Shown piece after piece: positions 34,691-44,023 of a DNA stretch of 64,000 bases (positions are counted from its first letter, which is position 1; each line of letters starts with the position of its first letter). The notes under the pieces are model-generated. The model worked only from the letters and a program-made list of their open reading frames with translations. It was not told where the DNA came from and searched no databases. A program made the translations under genes and the position numbers. Source of the DNA: Sediminicola sp035798135 (GTDB taxonomy: Bacteria > Bacteroidota > Bacteroidia > Flavobacteriales > Flavobacteriaceae); NCBI GenBank assembly GCA_035798135.1, contig JAPFBR010000007.1, forward strand, positions 1 to 64,000, in the 5' to 3' direction.

Positions 34691-37136
34691 AATCCTTCCC
34701 CATCAAAGGGGTATCTATAATTTCATCTTTTTGTTTTACGTATTTCTCCAGCCATTGGTCTTGTTCCCATAGTAGGTGCAAGATGCTTTCTTTGGCCCTG
34801 TAACCGTGGCTTTCCTTAGGGAACATGACCAGCCTAACTTTAGCCCCCAAGCCTTTTAGGGCATTAAAGTAACGTTCGCTCTGCATGGGATACGTCCCTG
34901 AATTATTATCGGCCTCCCCATGGGTCAACAATAATGGGGTTTTCATTTTATCGGCATGCATAAAAGGAGACATGGTGTAATACACTTCAGGAGCTTCCCA
35001 GTAATTTCGTTCTTCGCTTTGGAAACCAAAAGGGGTAAGCGTTCTATTGTAGGCGCCACTTCTTGCGATGCCCGCAGCAAATAGATTGGAGTGGGACAGT
35101 AGGTTGGCTACCATAAAAGCACCATAACTGTGGCCTCCTATCGCCACTCGTGTCCTATCTATGTACCCCATGTCATCCACGGCATCAATGGCTGCTTTGC
35201 CATTGGCAACCAATTGTGTCCTAAAAGTATCATTGGGCTGGGCATCTCCCTCACCAATGATGGGAAAGGCCGCGTCGTCCAAGACCACATAGCCTTTTGT
35301 GACCCAATATATGGGAGAACTCCAACTTGGATAGGTAAATTCATTTGGGTTTTGCGTGTTTTGGGATGCGCTATTCTTATCCTTGAACTCCCTTGGATAG
35401 GCCCATAAGATCATCGGCATTTTTTCTTTGCTTGCCTTGTTGTAGCCAACGGGCAGATATAAAGTACCGGTTAATTCCAAGCCATCTTCCCTTTTATAGG
35501 AAATGACTTCCTTTTGTACATCCTGGATGCTTTTAAAGGGATTTTCAAAAAAGGTAAGCTGTTGCGGCGCCTTTTTACGAAGAAGGTTTTTGTAGAAATA
35601 ATTTGGGTATTCGTTTTTGGATTCTATGCGGACTAAGAGCTGGTCTTTTTCTGGGTGGTACTCCAGTAAGGTCTCTTTTTTATCCGTTAGATTGGATTGG
35701 TATAGACGTGATGTTGCTTGGGATACCAAATTCATCTTGTCAACGAACGGGAACTGTCCTTTTTTAGAAAACCCGTCTCCCAACAGAAAGGCATTGTGCT
35801 TACTGTCCAAGGCCAAAACATTTATCCCATATTCATTTCTAGTGGTCACAAAATTACCTGGATCGCTGTAGACGTCTTGGTAATTGCGGTCTGAAAGTAT
35901 TTTGGGCTTTTCTGAAGGATTTGAAGGATTGAAAACATAGGTTTTTGTGTTCCTGGTGTTCCACCAACGATCATAGGCAATAGCTAGTCCGTCATTGCCC
36001 CATTGAATCCCGGCAAATCTATTAATGGTCTTGAGGATACTTTTTCCTTCTCCCTTAAAAGGGGCATTTAATTGAAAAACTTCATCTCTAAAGGCCACTT
36101 CGTTTTCTGGATCACCTCCATCCAGGACCTGGGCATAGATCAACGTGGAAGGTTTGTCGCTTCTCCAGCTGATATCCCTCATGCCGGTACGTTCCGCCAT
36201 AAATCCTTGGGGAAGATCCTCTATCAAAGGCACTTTTAGTACTTATTGAACCAAACTGCCATCATTCTTATATATAGTAGTGGTAAGTGGAAATCTGTAA
36301 TAGGGCACCAAATATGAGAAGGGTCGGTCTATAGTTACGGCCATTATATATGAGCCGTCCGGCGAGAAGCTAAGGGAGCTGAACATATCCGCACTTTTCC
36401 ATAGAGAAGATGTTCCATTTAGATCTACTTTGTGCAACTCCGAAAGTGCCAGTTGTTCAAAATTAAATTCGTCATTCGGATTTTTCAACAGATCTTGGTA
36501 GGTCCTATTCTGTGCCTTTTTTCCGTCATTGGACGAAATGGTAGGTCCATCGGGTACCGCTTCACCTGCATTGATCAATGCCTTTCTTTCTGAAGGCAAC
36601 ATTTTTACCAAGATAGAATTCCCATCCTTGCACCAGTTGATGACATCTCCCATATTGGCATTTACCTTGGCTTCGGTGAGTTTTTTAACCGAGGCTTTTT
36701 CCAAATCCAAGACCCAGACTTCCACCCCTGTTTTTGTAGTGTTGGTCACGGCAATTTTAGTTTAGTCCGGGGACCAGCTGAAATTTACCAGCCTTGGGTT
36801 TTCGGGCAGTCCACCTACCTGGGTTTCTTGGGAAGCTGTTGTGGATTTAATTTTAATATTGTTGTAGTAATTGGTACGGCTTCCAATGTTTGTTTTTGGG
36901 TTGATCCGCAGCCCTGCCAGCCGCAATTCGTCCTCCGAAAGTTCTTCGATGGTCTTATAGGCATCCCTATAAAGCATCACCATTTGTCCGCCGTTATCGG
37001 TAAGTAGCACCCTAGGGGCCATGGGGGCGTCTACCAAGTTTAAAATTTCATCGGAAGGTTTCTGGTACGTAAGGCTTTCCTGTGCGTATCCCCAGAAAAC
37101 TAGGAGCATCAGGAGAAAGGGTAAGGATTTTTTCAT
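34689..37136 (-). pseudogene. S9 family (prolyl oligopeptidase-like) peptidase with two in-frame stops
   Basis: One continuous frame of 816 codons, from ATG 37136 to TAA 34689, interrupted by TAA at 36762-36764 (after NFSWSPD) and TAA at 36243-36245 (after DGSLVQ). No frameshift is needed. Parts: signal peptide (LPFLLMLLVFWGYAQ), beta-propeller-like N-terminal half (SFSPDGSYIMAV etc.), and an intact C-terminal alpha/beta hydrolase domain with nucleophile GGHSYGAFM, acid region LTHGEADNNSGTYP and histidine ESHGYRAKES. Family members are periplasmic or secreted dipeptidyl/glutamyl peptidases. The conserved residues beyond each stop show the damage is recent, or that the stops are sequencing errors. 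As written, no full-length product is possible. Confidence 0.85.
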
Positions 37137-37417
37137 GTAAAATATTTTTAGGTTGGTTTAAAAAAAGAACGTGAAAAGCGAGATTACGGCTCTTTGTTCC
37201 TCTGACAATTTACTAAAATCCACCTCCTTAAAATGTTGTGAAAAAGTTAAAACAAGGGTATACCCTTTTTATTCATGATCAAGCTTGTGTGGCAGGGGGT
37301 AATTTTAAGGGACTTTATTTTATTTTTGACTTTTATATGGAATGCCATCAATCTTTATTATATTGACCAAGAGATATAGGTAAGCTACATATTTCCGAAA
37401 AACTAACAGACCAAAAC

Positions 37418-38425
37418 ATGTACAATTCAAAAATAATAGGATTAGGATATTTTGTGCCAGATAATGTTGTGACCAACGACGAGTTGTCCAAGGTAATGGA
37501 TACCAATGATGCTTGGATACAAGAGCGGACAGGTATTAAGGAGCGTAGGCATGTTGTCAAAGGAGAGGATACCACCACTTCCATGGGGGTAAAAGCAGCC
37601 AAAATAGCTATTGAAAGAGCAGGGATAGACAAGGATGATATTGATTTTATAATTTTTGCCACCCTAAGCCCTGACTACTATTTTCCTGGACCTGGGGTAT
37701 TGGTGCAGCGCGATCTGGATATAAAAACAGTTGGGGCCTTGGATGTAAGGAACCAATGTTCTGGTTTTGTTTATGCGATATCCATTGCAGATCAATATAT
37801 CAAGACCGGCATGTACAAGAACGTATTGGTCATTGGCTCGGAACTACATTCCCATGGGTTGGATATGACCACTAGGGGTAGGGGGGTTTCCGTAATATTT
37901 GGTGATGGGGCAGGAGCAGCAATCCTAAGCAGGGAGGAGGATACGTCCAAAGGAATATTATCCACACATCTTCATTCAGAAGGGCAACATGCGGAGGAAT
38001 TGTCCCTGATAGCGCCGGGCATGGGTAAACGCTGGGTAAATGATATCATTGCAGATAATGATCCTAATGACGAATCTTATTTCCCGTATATGAACGGACA
38101 GTTTGTATTTAAAAATGCGGTAGTTCGTTTTAGTGAGGTGATTGTGGAAGGACTGCAGAAAAATAATTTGGAAGCTTCGGATATAGATTTATTGGTGCCG
38201 CACCAGGCCAACCTGCGTATTTCCCAATTTATTCAGAGGAAATTCAAATTGAATGACGATCAAGTGTTCAATAATATCATGAAATATGGTAATACCACTG
38301 CAGCTTCTATTCCTATTGCTTTGACAGAAGCTTGGGAACAAGGAAAGGTCAAAGAAGGCGATGTAGTAGTATTGGCAGCTTTTGGTAGTGGGTTTACTTG
38401 GGGTAGTGTTATAATTAAATGGTAA
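37418..38425 (+). CDS. 3-oxoacyl-ACP synthase III (FabH-like)
   Basis: A 335-aa condensing enzyme of the KAS III family, joining acyl-CoA and malonyl-ACP to start fatty acid synthesis. Catalytic Cys114 (VRNQCSGFVYA), His in LLVPHQANLRI and Asn in YGNTTAASIPIAL are all in place. It is not in a fab operon, and a second FabH elsewhere is likely, so a specialised role (e.g. branched or secondary lipid starter) is possible. Stand-alone gene, ending 7 nt before a 30-bp palindrome. Confidence 0.9.
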   Translation: MYNSKIIGLGYFVPDNVVTNDELSKVMDTNDAWIQERTGIKERRHVVKGEDTTTSMGVKAAKIAIERAGIDKDDIDFIIFATLSPDYYFPGPGVLVQRDLDIKTVGALDVRNQCSGFVYAISIADQYIKTGMYKNVLVIGSELHSHGLDMTTRGRGVSVIFGDGAGAAILSREEDTSKGILSTHLHSEGQHAEELSLIAPGMGKRWVNDIIADNDPNDESYFPYMNGQFVFKNAVVRFSEVIVEGLQKNNLEASDIDLLVPHQANLRISQFIQRKFKLNDDQVFNNIMKYGNTTAASIPIALTEAWEQGKVKEGDVVVLAAFGSGFTWGSVIIKW

Positions 38426-38432
38426 TAAATAA

Positions 38433-38462
38433 GAATCCCTAGTGCAATTGCACTAGGGATTC
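38433..38462. terminator. 30-bp perfect palindrome between convergent genes
   Basis: GAATCCCTAGTGCAA / TTGCACTAGGGATTC, fully symmetric with no loop and no long T run on either side. Position between fabH-like (plus) and the TonB-dependent protein (minus) suggests a bidirectional terminator. Confidence 0.6.
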
Positions 38463-38517
38463 AATTAACAGGATTACCTGGGAACTTAACCAACCAAAAT
38501 GTTCCCTAGCAAGCCCA

Positions 38518-40968
38518 TTAAAATATGCCTCCACCACCTTCTTTGGTATTGCTGTCCCTTCGTTTTCTGCTCGAAGATCTATTCTTTCCGCTACCAAATT
38601 GATAGGATAGTCCTGCATAGACATTTTGACTTTCCCAGTTGAAGCGACCATTTTGCTGATATGGGCGTTCGCCTTCAAAAGCAAAACGCATGGTGTTGAA
38701 AACATCGTTGAAATTGAGACTAAATGTTCCTTTCCCATCCGCAAAGCTGTAACGGGCGCCGGTATTTATAAAATACATGGGTTTTACCAGAAACTGAATA
38801 TTTTGGTTTTCTCCCCTATAAAATCCGAATAATTGGAATGTCAGCTTATCCGTTGCTTTAAAACTGTTGTTCATTCTAAGGTTCCAGGCCAAATTGTCCA
38901 CAGAAACCTTCTCCACAATAATATCATCCTCTGTTGGGGTATCATCATCTATGGACAAACGCTCTGTTATACCTCTTTGCGTTTGGGAGAAAAGATCGAA
39001 GCTTCCATTGATACTCCACCATTTGGCAGGTTTCAAATTTAAGGAGACCTCCATGCCATAAGCTGTGGTGTTATCAAAATTGTCATGGGTTAAAATTAAT
39101 TTGTTAAGATCTAATCGGTCTACATAAACAGCTCTATTTATTTCATCTGATATGGTCCTATAGAATATCCCGCTTGTTATGCTTCCATTTTCCAATCTTC
39201 GCGTATAGTTCACTTCATAGGAATTGGTGAATTGTGGTATTAGACTTGGATTTCCAAATGAGGATATCAATGGGGTGGACCATTCTCGAATAGGGTTTAC
39301 CTGTTGTAGGCCCGGTCTATCCACACGCCTACTTAAACTCATCTGAAATTGGTTTTTTTCACTCGGGCTATAAGTCAAAAATCCAGAAGGATATACTTCT
39401 GTATATTTGTCGGTAAAAGATCTGACCGTATTGGTGTCTGCTTTTACCGCTACATCTTCCACTCTGACTCCTAATTGATAGGACCATTTCTCATAATTTT
39501 GACCAAAGGTGGCATAAGCGGAATAGATATCCATTCCATAAACAAAATCAGTGTCCGGAGTAGGTTGTAAATTACCGTTATTGTTAAAGGATAAACCTGT
39601 GGAAGAATACCCAACTTGGGTTTCAAAAACCCTGACCTCTACACCTACTTCCAACTTGGAAATGGAATCCAAGGGGTTTACATAATCCAAGTTCGCAATG
39701 GTCTGTTTCCTTTCCGTATCCACAAAATCCTGGTAGTCGGGAAATTGCACTGAACCCGTTGACTTAAAATCGGCTACTTCGGCATCATTAAAATGGTTGT
39801 AATCTACCTCGAGTTCCAAGTTGTGCCCATCTTTTTTAAAACCCAGTTTATAGTCAAAATTATATTGCTCACTTAAATTGTCATTGACGTTATTAAAAAA
39901 CTGTTTGGAATTTCTGGAGTTATCGTCATAATATAAAATTTCGGTAAGGCCTTCTCCTTTGCCATCAAACATGTTTTGGTTGGTGAAAAACGAAATGGTG
40001 TTTTTGTCATTCAAAAAGAAATCAATACCCAATTTATATAGGTGGGACTTGTTGTTGTTGAAGAAATCGAACAATTGCTCCGAGTTTTCATCTACCCTAT
40101 AAATGGTCCCATCATTAACATATTTCCCTATGTTATTTCCGTAATTTCCATAAAGGTTGAATTTTCCATTGCGATAGTTCAAATCGATGGAGCTATTAAA
40201 TTTTGCCTCAACACCTACTGTTAATCCCGTACTAAGGGTTCCGTTAAAGCCGATATTGGCGTTTTTATGAAGTATAATGTTGATAATGCCGCTCATCCCC
40301 TCCGGATTGTATTTGGCGGACGGATTGGTAATCAATTCAATGGATTTGATGGAGGTCGATGGTATCTGACGTAAAAGTTGTGCCACAGGGACATTGGATA
40401 GCTTGCCATCTACCATGACCCTAACATTGGAATTACCCCTAAGACTAAGTTCCCCTGTTTGTTGGTCTATATTGACAGAAGGTATGTTGTTCATAATATC
40501 AGAAGCCGTTGCTCCTGTAGTAGTAAGGTCCTTCCCTACATTGATCACCTTTCTATCTATTTTCTGCTCAATTGTTGTGCGTTCGCCAACAACCTCTACC
40601 CCTGAAAGTTCCTCTGTCTCTTCTTCCAAGAAAATTGATCCCAATACCACTTTTTTGATGTCCTTGGTAATGGTAATGTTCTTGGAGAAGGATTTGTATC
40701 CTATAAATTGTATTTCCAACAGGAGGTTTCCTTCGGGAAGTCCTTTTATCTCGAAGCTACCATCTTCCTGGGTTATGCCTCCGGTAATGGTTTGTAGATC
40801 AGATTGGGATTTAATGACAATTGAAGCATAGGCTACGGGTTGCTTTGTGTTTTGGTCCAAAACAACACCGCTTATTATTCCATTTTTTAAATCTGTTGGA
40901 TGTTTAAAATAATTCGCTGAGATTGCACCACAGAAAAGAAGTGCAATAAACAAGATTGCTTTTTTCAT
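38518..40968 (-). CDS. TonB-dependent-receptor-like outer-membrane protein (OMP_b-brl_3 type)
   Basis: An 816-aa outer-membrane protein. Signal peptide (ILFIALLFCGAISAN), carboxypeptidase-regulatory-like domain (GIISGVVLDQNTKQPVAYASI, about 30-115), plug domain (ASDIMNNIPSVNIDQQTGELSLRGNSNVRVMVDG split across ~150-250), then a beta-barrel of the OMP_b-brl_3 type. The C-terminus is basic and polar (KNRSSSRKRRD) with no canonical final aromatic strand end. No SusD-like partner is adjacent, so it is not a standard SusCD pair. Substrate unknown. Confidence 0.9.
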   Translation of the reverse strand: MKKAILFIALLFCGAISANYFKHPTDLKNGIISGVVLDQNTKQPVAYASIVIKSQSDLQTITGGITQEDGSFEIKGLPEGNLLLEIQFIGYKSFSKNITITKDIKKVVLGSIFLEEETEELSGVEVVGERTTIEQKIDRKVINVGKDLTTTGATASDIMNNIPSVNIDQQTGELSLRGNSNVRVMVDGKLSNVPVAQLLRQIPSTSIKSIELITNPSAKYNPEGMSGIINIILHKNANIGFNGTLSTGLTVGVEAKFNSSIDLNYRNGKFNLYGNYGNNIGKYVNDGTIYRVDENSEQLFDFFNNNKSHLYKLGIDFFLNDKNTISFFTNQNMFDGKGEGLTEILYYDDNSRNSKQFFNNVNDNLSEQYNFDYKLGFKKDGHNLELEVDYNHFNDAEVADFKSTGSVQFPDYQDFVDTERKQTIANLDYVNPLDSISKLEVGVEVRVFETQVGYSSTGLSFNNNGNLQPTPDTDFVYGMDIYSAYATFGQNYEKWSYQLGVRVEDVAVKADTNTVRSFTDKYTEVYPSGFLTYSPSEKNQFQMSLSRRVDRPGLQQVNPIREWSTPLISSFGNPSLIPQFTNSYEVNYTRRLENGSITSGIFYRTISDEINRAVYVDRLDLNKLILTHDNFDNTTAYGMEVSLNLKPAKWWSINGSFDLFSQTQRGITERLSIDDDTPTEDDIIVEKVSVDNLAWNLRMNNSFKATDKLTFQLFGFYRGENQNIQFLVKPMYFINTGARYSFADGKGTFSLNFNDVFNTMRFAFEGERPYQQNGRFNWESQNVYAGLSYQFGSGKNRSSSRKRRDSNTKEGGGGIF

Positions 40969-41401
40969 TTGATTGTTCGTTTATTGATGATTGATTGATG
41001 TAAATAAGACGATGTAAATTCTAAAATGTTACTATAAATCAAAACTTTTTTATGCATTTAACACGAGCTGGTTTTTGTCCTGATTCTTATGCTTAGTGTG
41101 ATAAATAGCAATTATGGTGTTGGGTGTCTTTGGATGATAAAGTAAAAGTGGATGGCCCAGTAATGTGAAATGCAGTATCTTTGAGGAAGGTTGCTTTGGG
41201 AATATACAAGTCAGATCTTAACAAGAAAACCCGAAGCAATTGCCTCGGGTTTTATCATTGATAAGCTATACTAAACACTAACCATTAACTATAAAAATAT
41301 AATCTTATCAATGACTTTATGGAGAATTAGTCACAAGCAATTGACGAAGAATTTATCGAAATACAGCAGGAATTAACATTATTTTACAACTATATTAACA
41401 T
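40969..41401. other. 433-nt intergenic region
   Basis: No ORF with coding character. It holds the upstream region of the TonB-dependent protein (leftward), a -7 box and hairpin that may form a small RNA (41176-41254), and the leader of the CoA-binding protein gene. Nothing else is recognised. Confidence 0.6.
41176..41254 (+). ncRNA. Candidate short RNA: -7 box followed by a terminator
   Basis: TATCTTTG (41176-41183) matches TAnnTTTG; about 45 nt downstream comes AAAACCCGA / TCGGGTTTT around a GCAATTGC core (41226-41253). The predicted transcript is about 65 nt with no ORF. No TTTG upstream box at proper spacing, so support is partial. Confidence 0.28.
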
Positions 41402-41761
41402 ATGAAGAAAACACTTGTTTTTGGCGCTTCCTTAAAACCGGACCGCTACAGTTATGTGGCTGTAAAACGTTTAGTGGCCAATGAAATTGAGACCGAGGCC
41501 TTTGGACTTAAAGAAGGGTATATAGATACTGTTCAGGTGAAAACCACTCTGGAACATATGCGAGACATACACACCCTTACCCTTTATATTGGGCCACAGC
41601 GTCAGGTAGCTTATTATGACTCATTTCTGGCCCTTTCCCCAAAGCGGGTTATTTTCAATCCAGGTACGGAAAACCCTGAACTATATGATATTTTGAAAAA
41701 ACAAGGTATACTGGTTGAAGTGGCCTGTACCTTGGTGCTTTTGGGAACGGGGCAATATTGA
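41402..41761 (+). CDS. CoA-binding domain protein (YccU-like)
   Basis: A 119-aa single-domain Rossmann-fold protein (KTLVFGASLKPDRYSYVAVKRL at the N-terminus; LYIGPQRQVAYYD; RVIFNPGTENPEL; VEVACTLVLLGTGQY at the C-terminus). This is the short CoA-binding protein family related to YccU; cytoplasmic, exact role unknown. Convergent with the sodium symporter gene. Confidence 0.88.
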   Translation: MKKTLVFGASLKPDRYSYVAVKRLVANEIETEAFGLKEGYIDTVQVKTTLEHMRDIHTLTLYIGPQRQVAYYDSFLALSPKRVIFNPGTENPELYDILKKQGILVEVACTLVLLGTGQY

Positions 41762-41779
41762 TATGAATCCTCGTTACAA

Positions 41780-43240
41780 TTAGTCTTTTATCCGGATCAA
41801 CCACAATCCAAAAAACGTCAATAAGCCATTTATGGGCAGTAGTTCGTAACCAACGGCATAACCTCCCAAATATTCCATGGGGATATTGGCTATCGCAACA
41901 ATAATTAGGACAGAGGCTACTGCTACCATCCAGACATATTGATCCATGATTTTGTATTTGGTAAAGATGCCAAACGCAAACAAGCCCAAGAGCGGTCCAT
42001 AGGTGTACGTGGCAACGGTAAGCAGGCCGTCTATAACATTTTTATCAAGCACATATTTAAAGATAATGATCACGATGATCAAAAGGATGCTCATTCCTAT
42101 ATGGGTTTTCTTACGGATGCTCTTTTGAACGGCTTCCGGTCTTTTTTCAATATTTAAAAAATCAACACAGAACGAGGTGGTCAGGGCAGTAAGGGCACTA
42201 TCCGCACTACTGTATGCCGCGGCAATCAGACCCAACATAAAGGTGATGGCTACCGTAATTCCAAGGCCACTGTTCAAGGCTATTTCTGGGAAAAGTAGGT
42301 CCGACTTGGGTGATCCATCCATTAAAGGAATGGCGATGTTGAATTTGGAAGCATAGATAAAGAGGAGGGCCCCAAGGAGTAAAAAGATAAAATTCACGAC
42401 CACAAGGACAACAGTAAAGGAAATCATGTTCTTTTGGGCGTCCTTCAGCGATTTACAGGTGAGGTTCTTTTGCATCATATCCTGATCCAAGCCCGTCATA
42501 CATATGGTGATGAACATCCCGCCAAGAAACGACTTCACAAAGTGGGTCTTATTAAAAAGTGAATCTGTAAAGAATATTTTATTGTACTGCTTCAATTCTT
42601 CAGAGGCCAAGAATTCGGAAAAGGTCCAGTCCAATTCCTGATTGATGAAATAGATGCTCAACCCAACGGAAACAAGCATAAATAAGGTCTGAAGGGTGTC
42701 CGTCCACACGATGGTCTTTATGCCTCCCCTAAAGGTGTAAACCCATATTAAGAGAATGGATAGGATCACAGTCACTTCAAAAGGAACGTTCAGCTCGTCG
42801 AAAACAAATTGCTGTAACACAATGGTCACTAAAAATAGTCGGAACGCGGACCCCAATACCCTGGAAATAAAGAAAAAGAAGGCTCCGGTCTTATAACTCA
42901 CTTTTCCAAAACGCTGCCCCAAATATTCATAAATAGAAGTTACATTGAGTTGGTAGTAGATGGGCAAAAGCACGAAGGCTATGACAAAATAACCTACGAA
43001 ATACCCAAAGACCACTTGCATATAGCTGAATTGGGATGCTTCTACCCAGCCTGGAACAGAAATAAAGGTAACCCCGGATAAGGAGGCCCCGACCATTCCA
43101 AAAGCAACCAAAAACCAAGGCGATTGTTTTCCGGCTTTAAAAAAGTCGTTATTGGAATCATTTTTTCCGGTAAGATAGGATATGAATAAAAGCAACAAAA
43201 AATAACACCCAATGAGGAGCAGGATATGCGTGGCGGTCAT
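41780..43240 (-). CDS. Sodium:solute symporter (SSS family)
   Basis: A 486-aa polytopic inner-membrane transporter with about 13 hydrophobic segments. ATG at 43240 (MTATHILLLIGCY) is preferred over an upstream in-frame TTG at 43261. SSS features: GKNDSNNDFFKAGKQSPWFLVAFGMVGASLSG at the N-terminus (split here), TFRGGIKTIVWTDTLQ in the middle, LDQDMMQKNLTCKS and AAYSSADSALTALTTSFCVDF, which carries Na2-site-type serines. Substrate (sugar, amino acid, sialic acid or other) not deducible. Confidence 0.92.
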   Translation of the reverse strand: MTATHILLLIGCYFLLLLFISYLTGKNDSNNDFFKAGKQSPWFLVAFGMVGASLSGVTFISVPGWVEASQFSYMQVVFGYFVGYFVIAFVLLPIYYQLNVTSIYEYLGQRFGKVSYKTGAFFFFISRVLGSAFRLFLVTIVLQQFVFDELNVPFEVTVILSILLIWVYTFRGGIKTIVWTDTLQTLFMLVSVGLSIYFINQELDWTFSEFLASEELKQYNKIFFTDSLFNKTHFVKSFLGGMFITICMTGLDQDMMQKNLTCKSLKDAQKNMISFTVVLVVVNFIFLLLGALLFIYASKFNIAIPLMDGSPKSDLLFPEIALNSGLGITVAITFMLGLIAAAYSSADSALTALTTSFCVDFLNIEKRPEAVQKSIRKKTHIGMSILLIIVIIIFKYVLDKNVIDGLLTVATYTYGPLLGLFAFGIFTKYKIMDQYVWMVAVASVLIIVAIANIPMEYLGGYAVGYELLPINGLLTFFGLWLIRIKD

Positions 43241-43294
43241 AAAAATAAATTTGCATCGCAAAGTACAAAAAGATAAAACATAAATCTAAAATCG

Positions 43295-43302
43295 TAATTT
43301 TG
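43295..43302 (+). promoter_or_regulatory. -7 box very close to the recR start
   Basis: TAATTTTG ends 6 nt before the recR ATG; the predicted transcription start falls at or next to the ATG, so the mRNA may be leaderless or nearly so. Confidence 0.4.
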
Positions 43303-43307
43303 CATCT

Positions 43308-43928
43308 ATGGAATTTTCTTCTAAACTATTGGAAAATGCAGTTTACGAAATGTCACAATTGCCAGGCATTGGTAAACGGACGGCTTTGCGTCTTGTGCTG
43401 CATTTGTTAAAGCAACCCAGTGAACAGACCTTGCGTCTGACCACTTCCCTTCAACATTTAAGGACTGATATTAAGTTTTGTTCAAATTGCCACAATATAT
43501 CCGATGTGGCCTTATGTGAGATTTGTGCCAATCCAAAAAGGGATGAAAGTCTGGTCTGCGTGGTAGAGGATATCAGAGACGTCATGGCTATTGAGAATAC
43601 AGGGCAGTACAAAGGGCTCTATCATGTTTTGGGGGGTAAAATATCTCCAATGGAAGGCATAGGACCACAAAATTTGACCATATCATCACTTATAACCAAG
43701 GTGAAAGCAGGGGTCATCAAGGAACTTATTTTTGCGTTGAGCTCTACTATGGAGGGCGATACCACCAATTTCTATATCTATAAACAGTTGGAAGGAGCTG
43801 AGGTTAAAACCTCTACCATAGCTAGGGGTATTGCTGTTGGCGATGAATTGGAATATGCTGATGAGGTAACGTTGGGCAGAAGTATAGTAAACCGTATCCC
43901 CTTTGAGAATTCACTAAAATCATCCTAA
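43308..43928 (+). CDS. recR: Recombination protein RecR
   Basis: A 206-aa RecFOR-pathway protein. Helix-hairpin-helix MSQLPGIGKRTALRL (~14-28), four-cysteine zinc finger CSNCHNISDVALCEIC (~58-73), Toprim segment VCVVEDIRDVMAIE, and Walker-B-like C-terminal region. RecR loads RecA onto SSB-coated gaps with RecO/RecF. Length normal. Confidence 0.95.
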   Translation: MEFSSKLLENAVYEMSQLPGIGKRTALRLVLHLLKQPSEQTLRLTTSLQHLRTDIKFCSNCHNISDVALCEICANPKRDESLVCVVEDIRDVMAIENTGQYKGLYHVLGGKISPMEGIGPQNLTISSLITKVKAGVIKELIFALSSTMEGDTTNFYIYKQLEGAEVKTSTIARGIAVGDELEYADEVTLGRSIVNRIPFENSLKSS

Positions 43929-43978
43929 TAAACCAACTAAAAAATAGGATTAATTTAATCATAAGGTCTTTTTTTTAG

Positions 43979-43986
43979 TATTTTTG
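43979..43986 (+). promoter_or_regulatory. -7 box for the E2 gene
   Basis: TATTTTTG (TAnnTTTG) 37 nt before the ATG at 44024. Confidence 0.45.
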
Positions 43987-44023
43987 CAAAATATCAAACC
44001 AATTAAGCATACAAAGTATCAAT

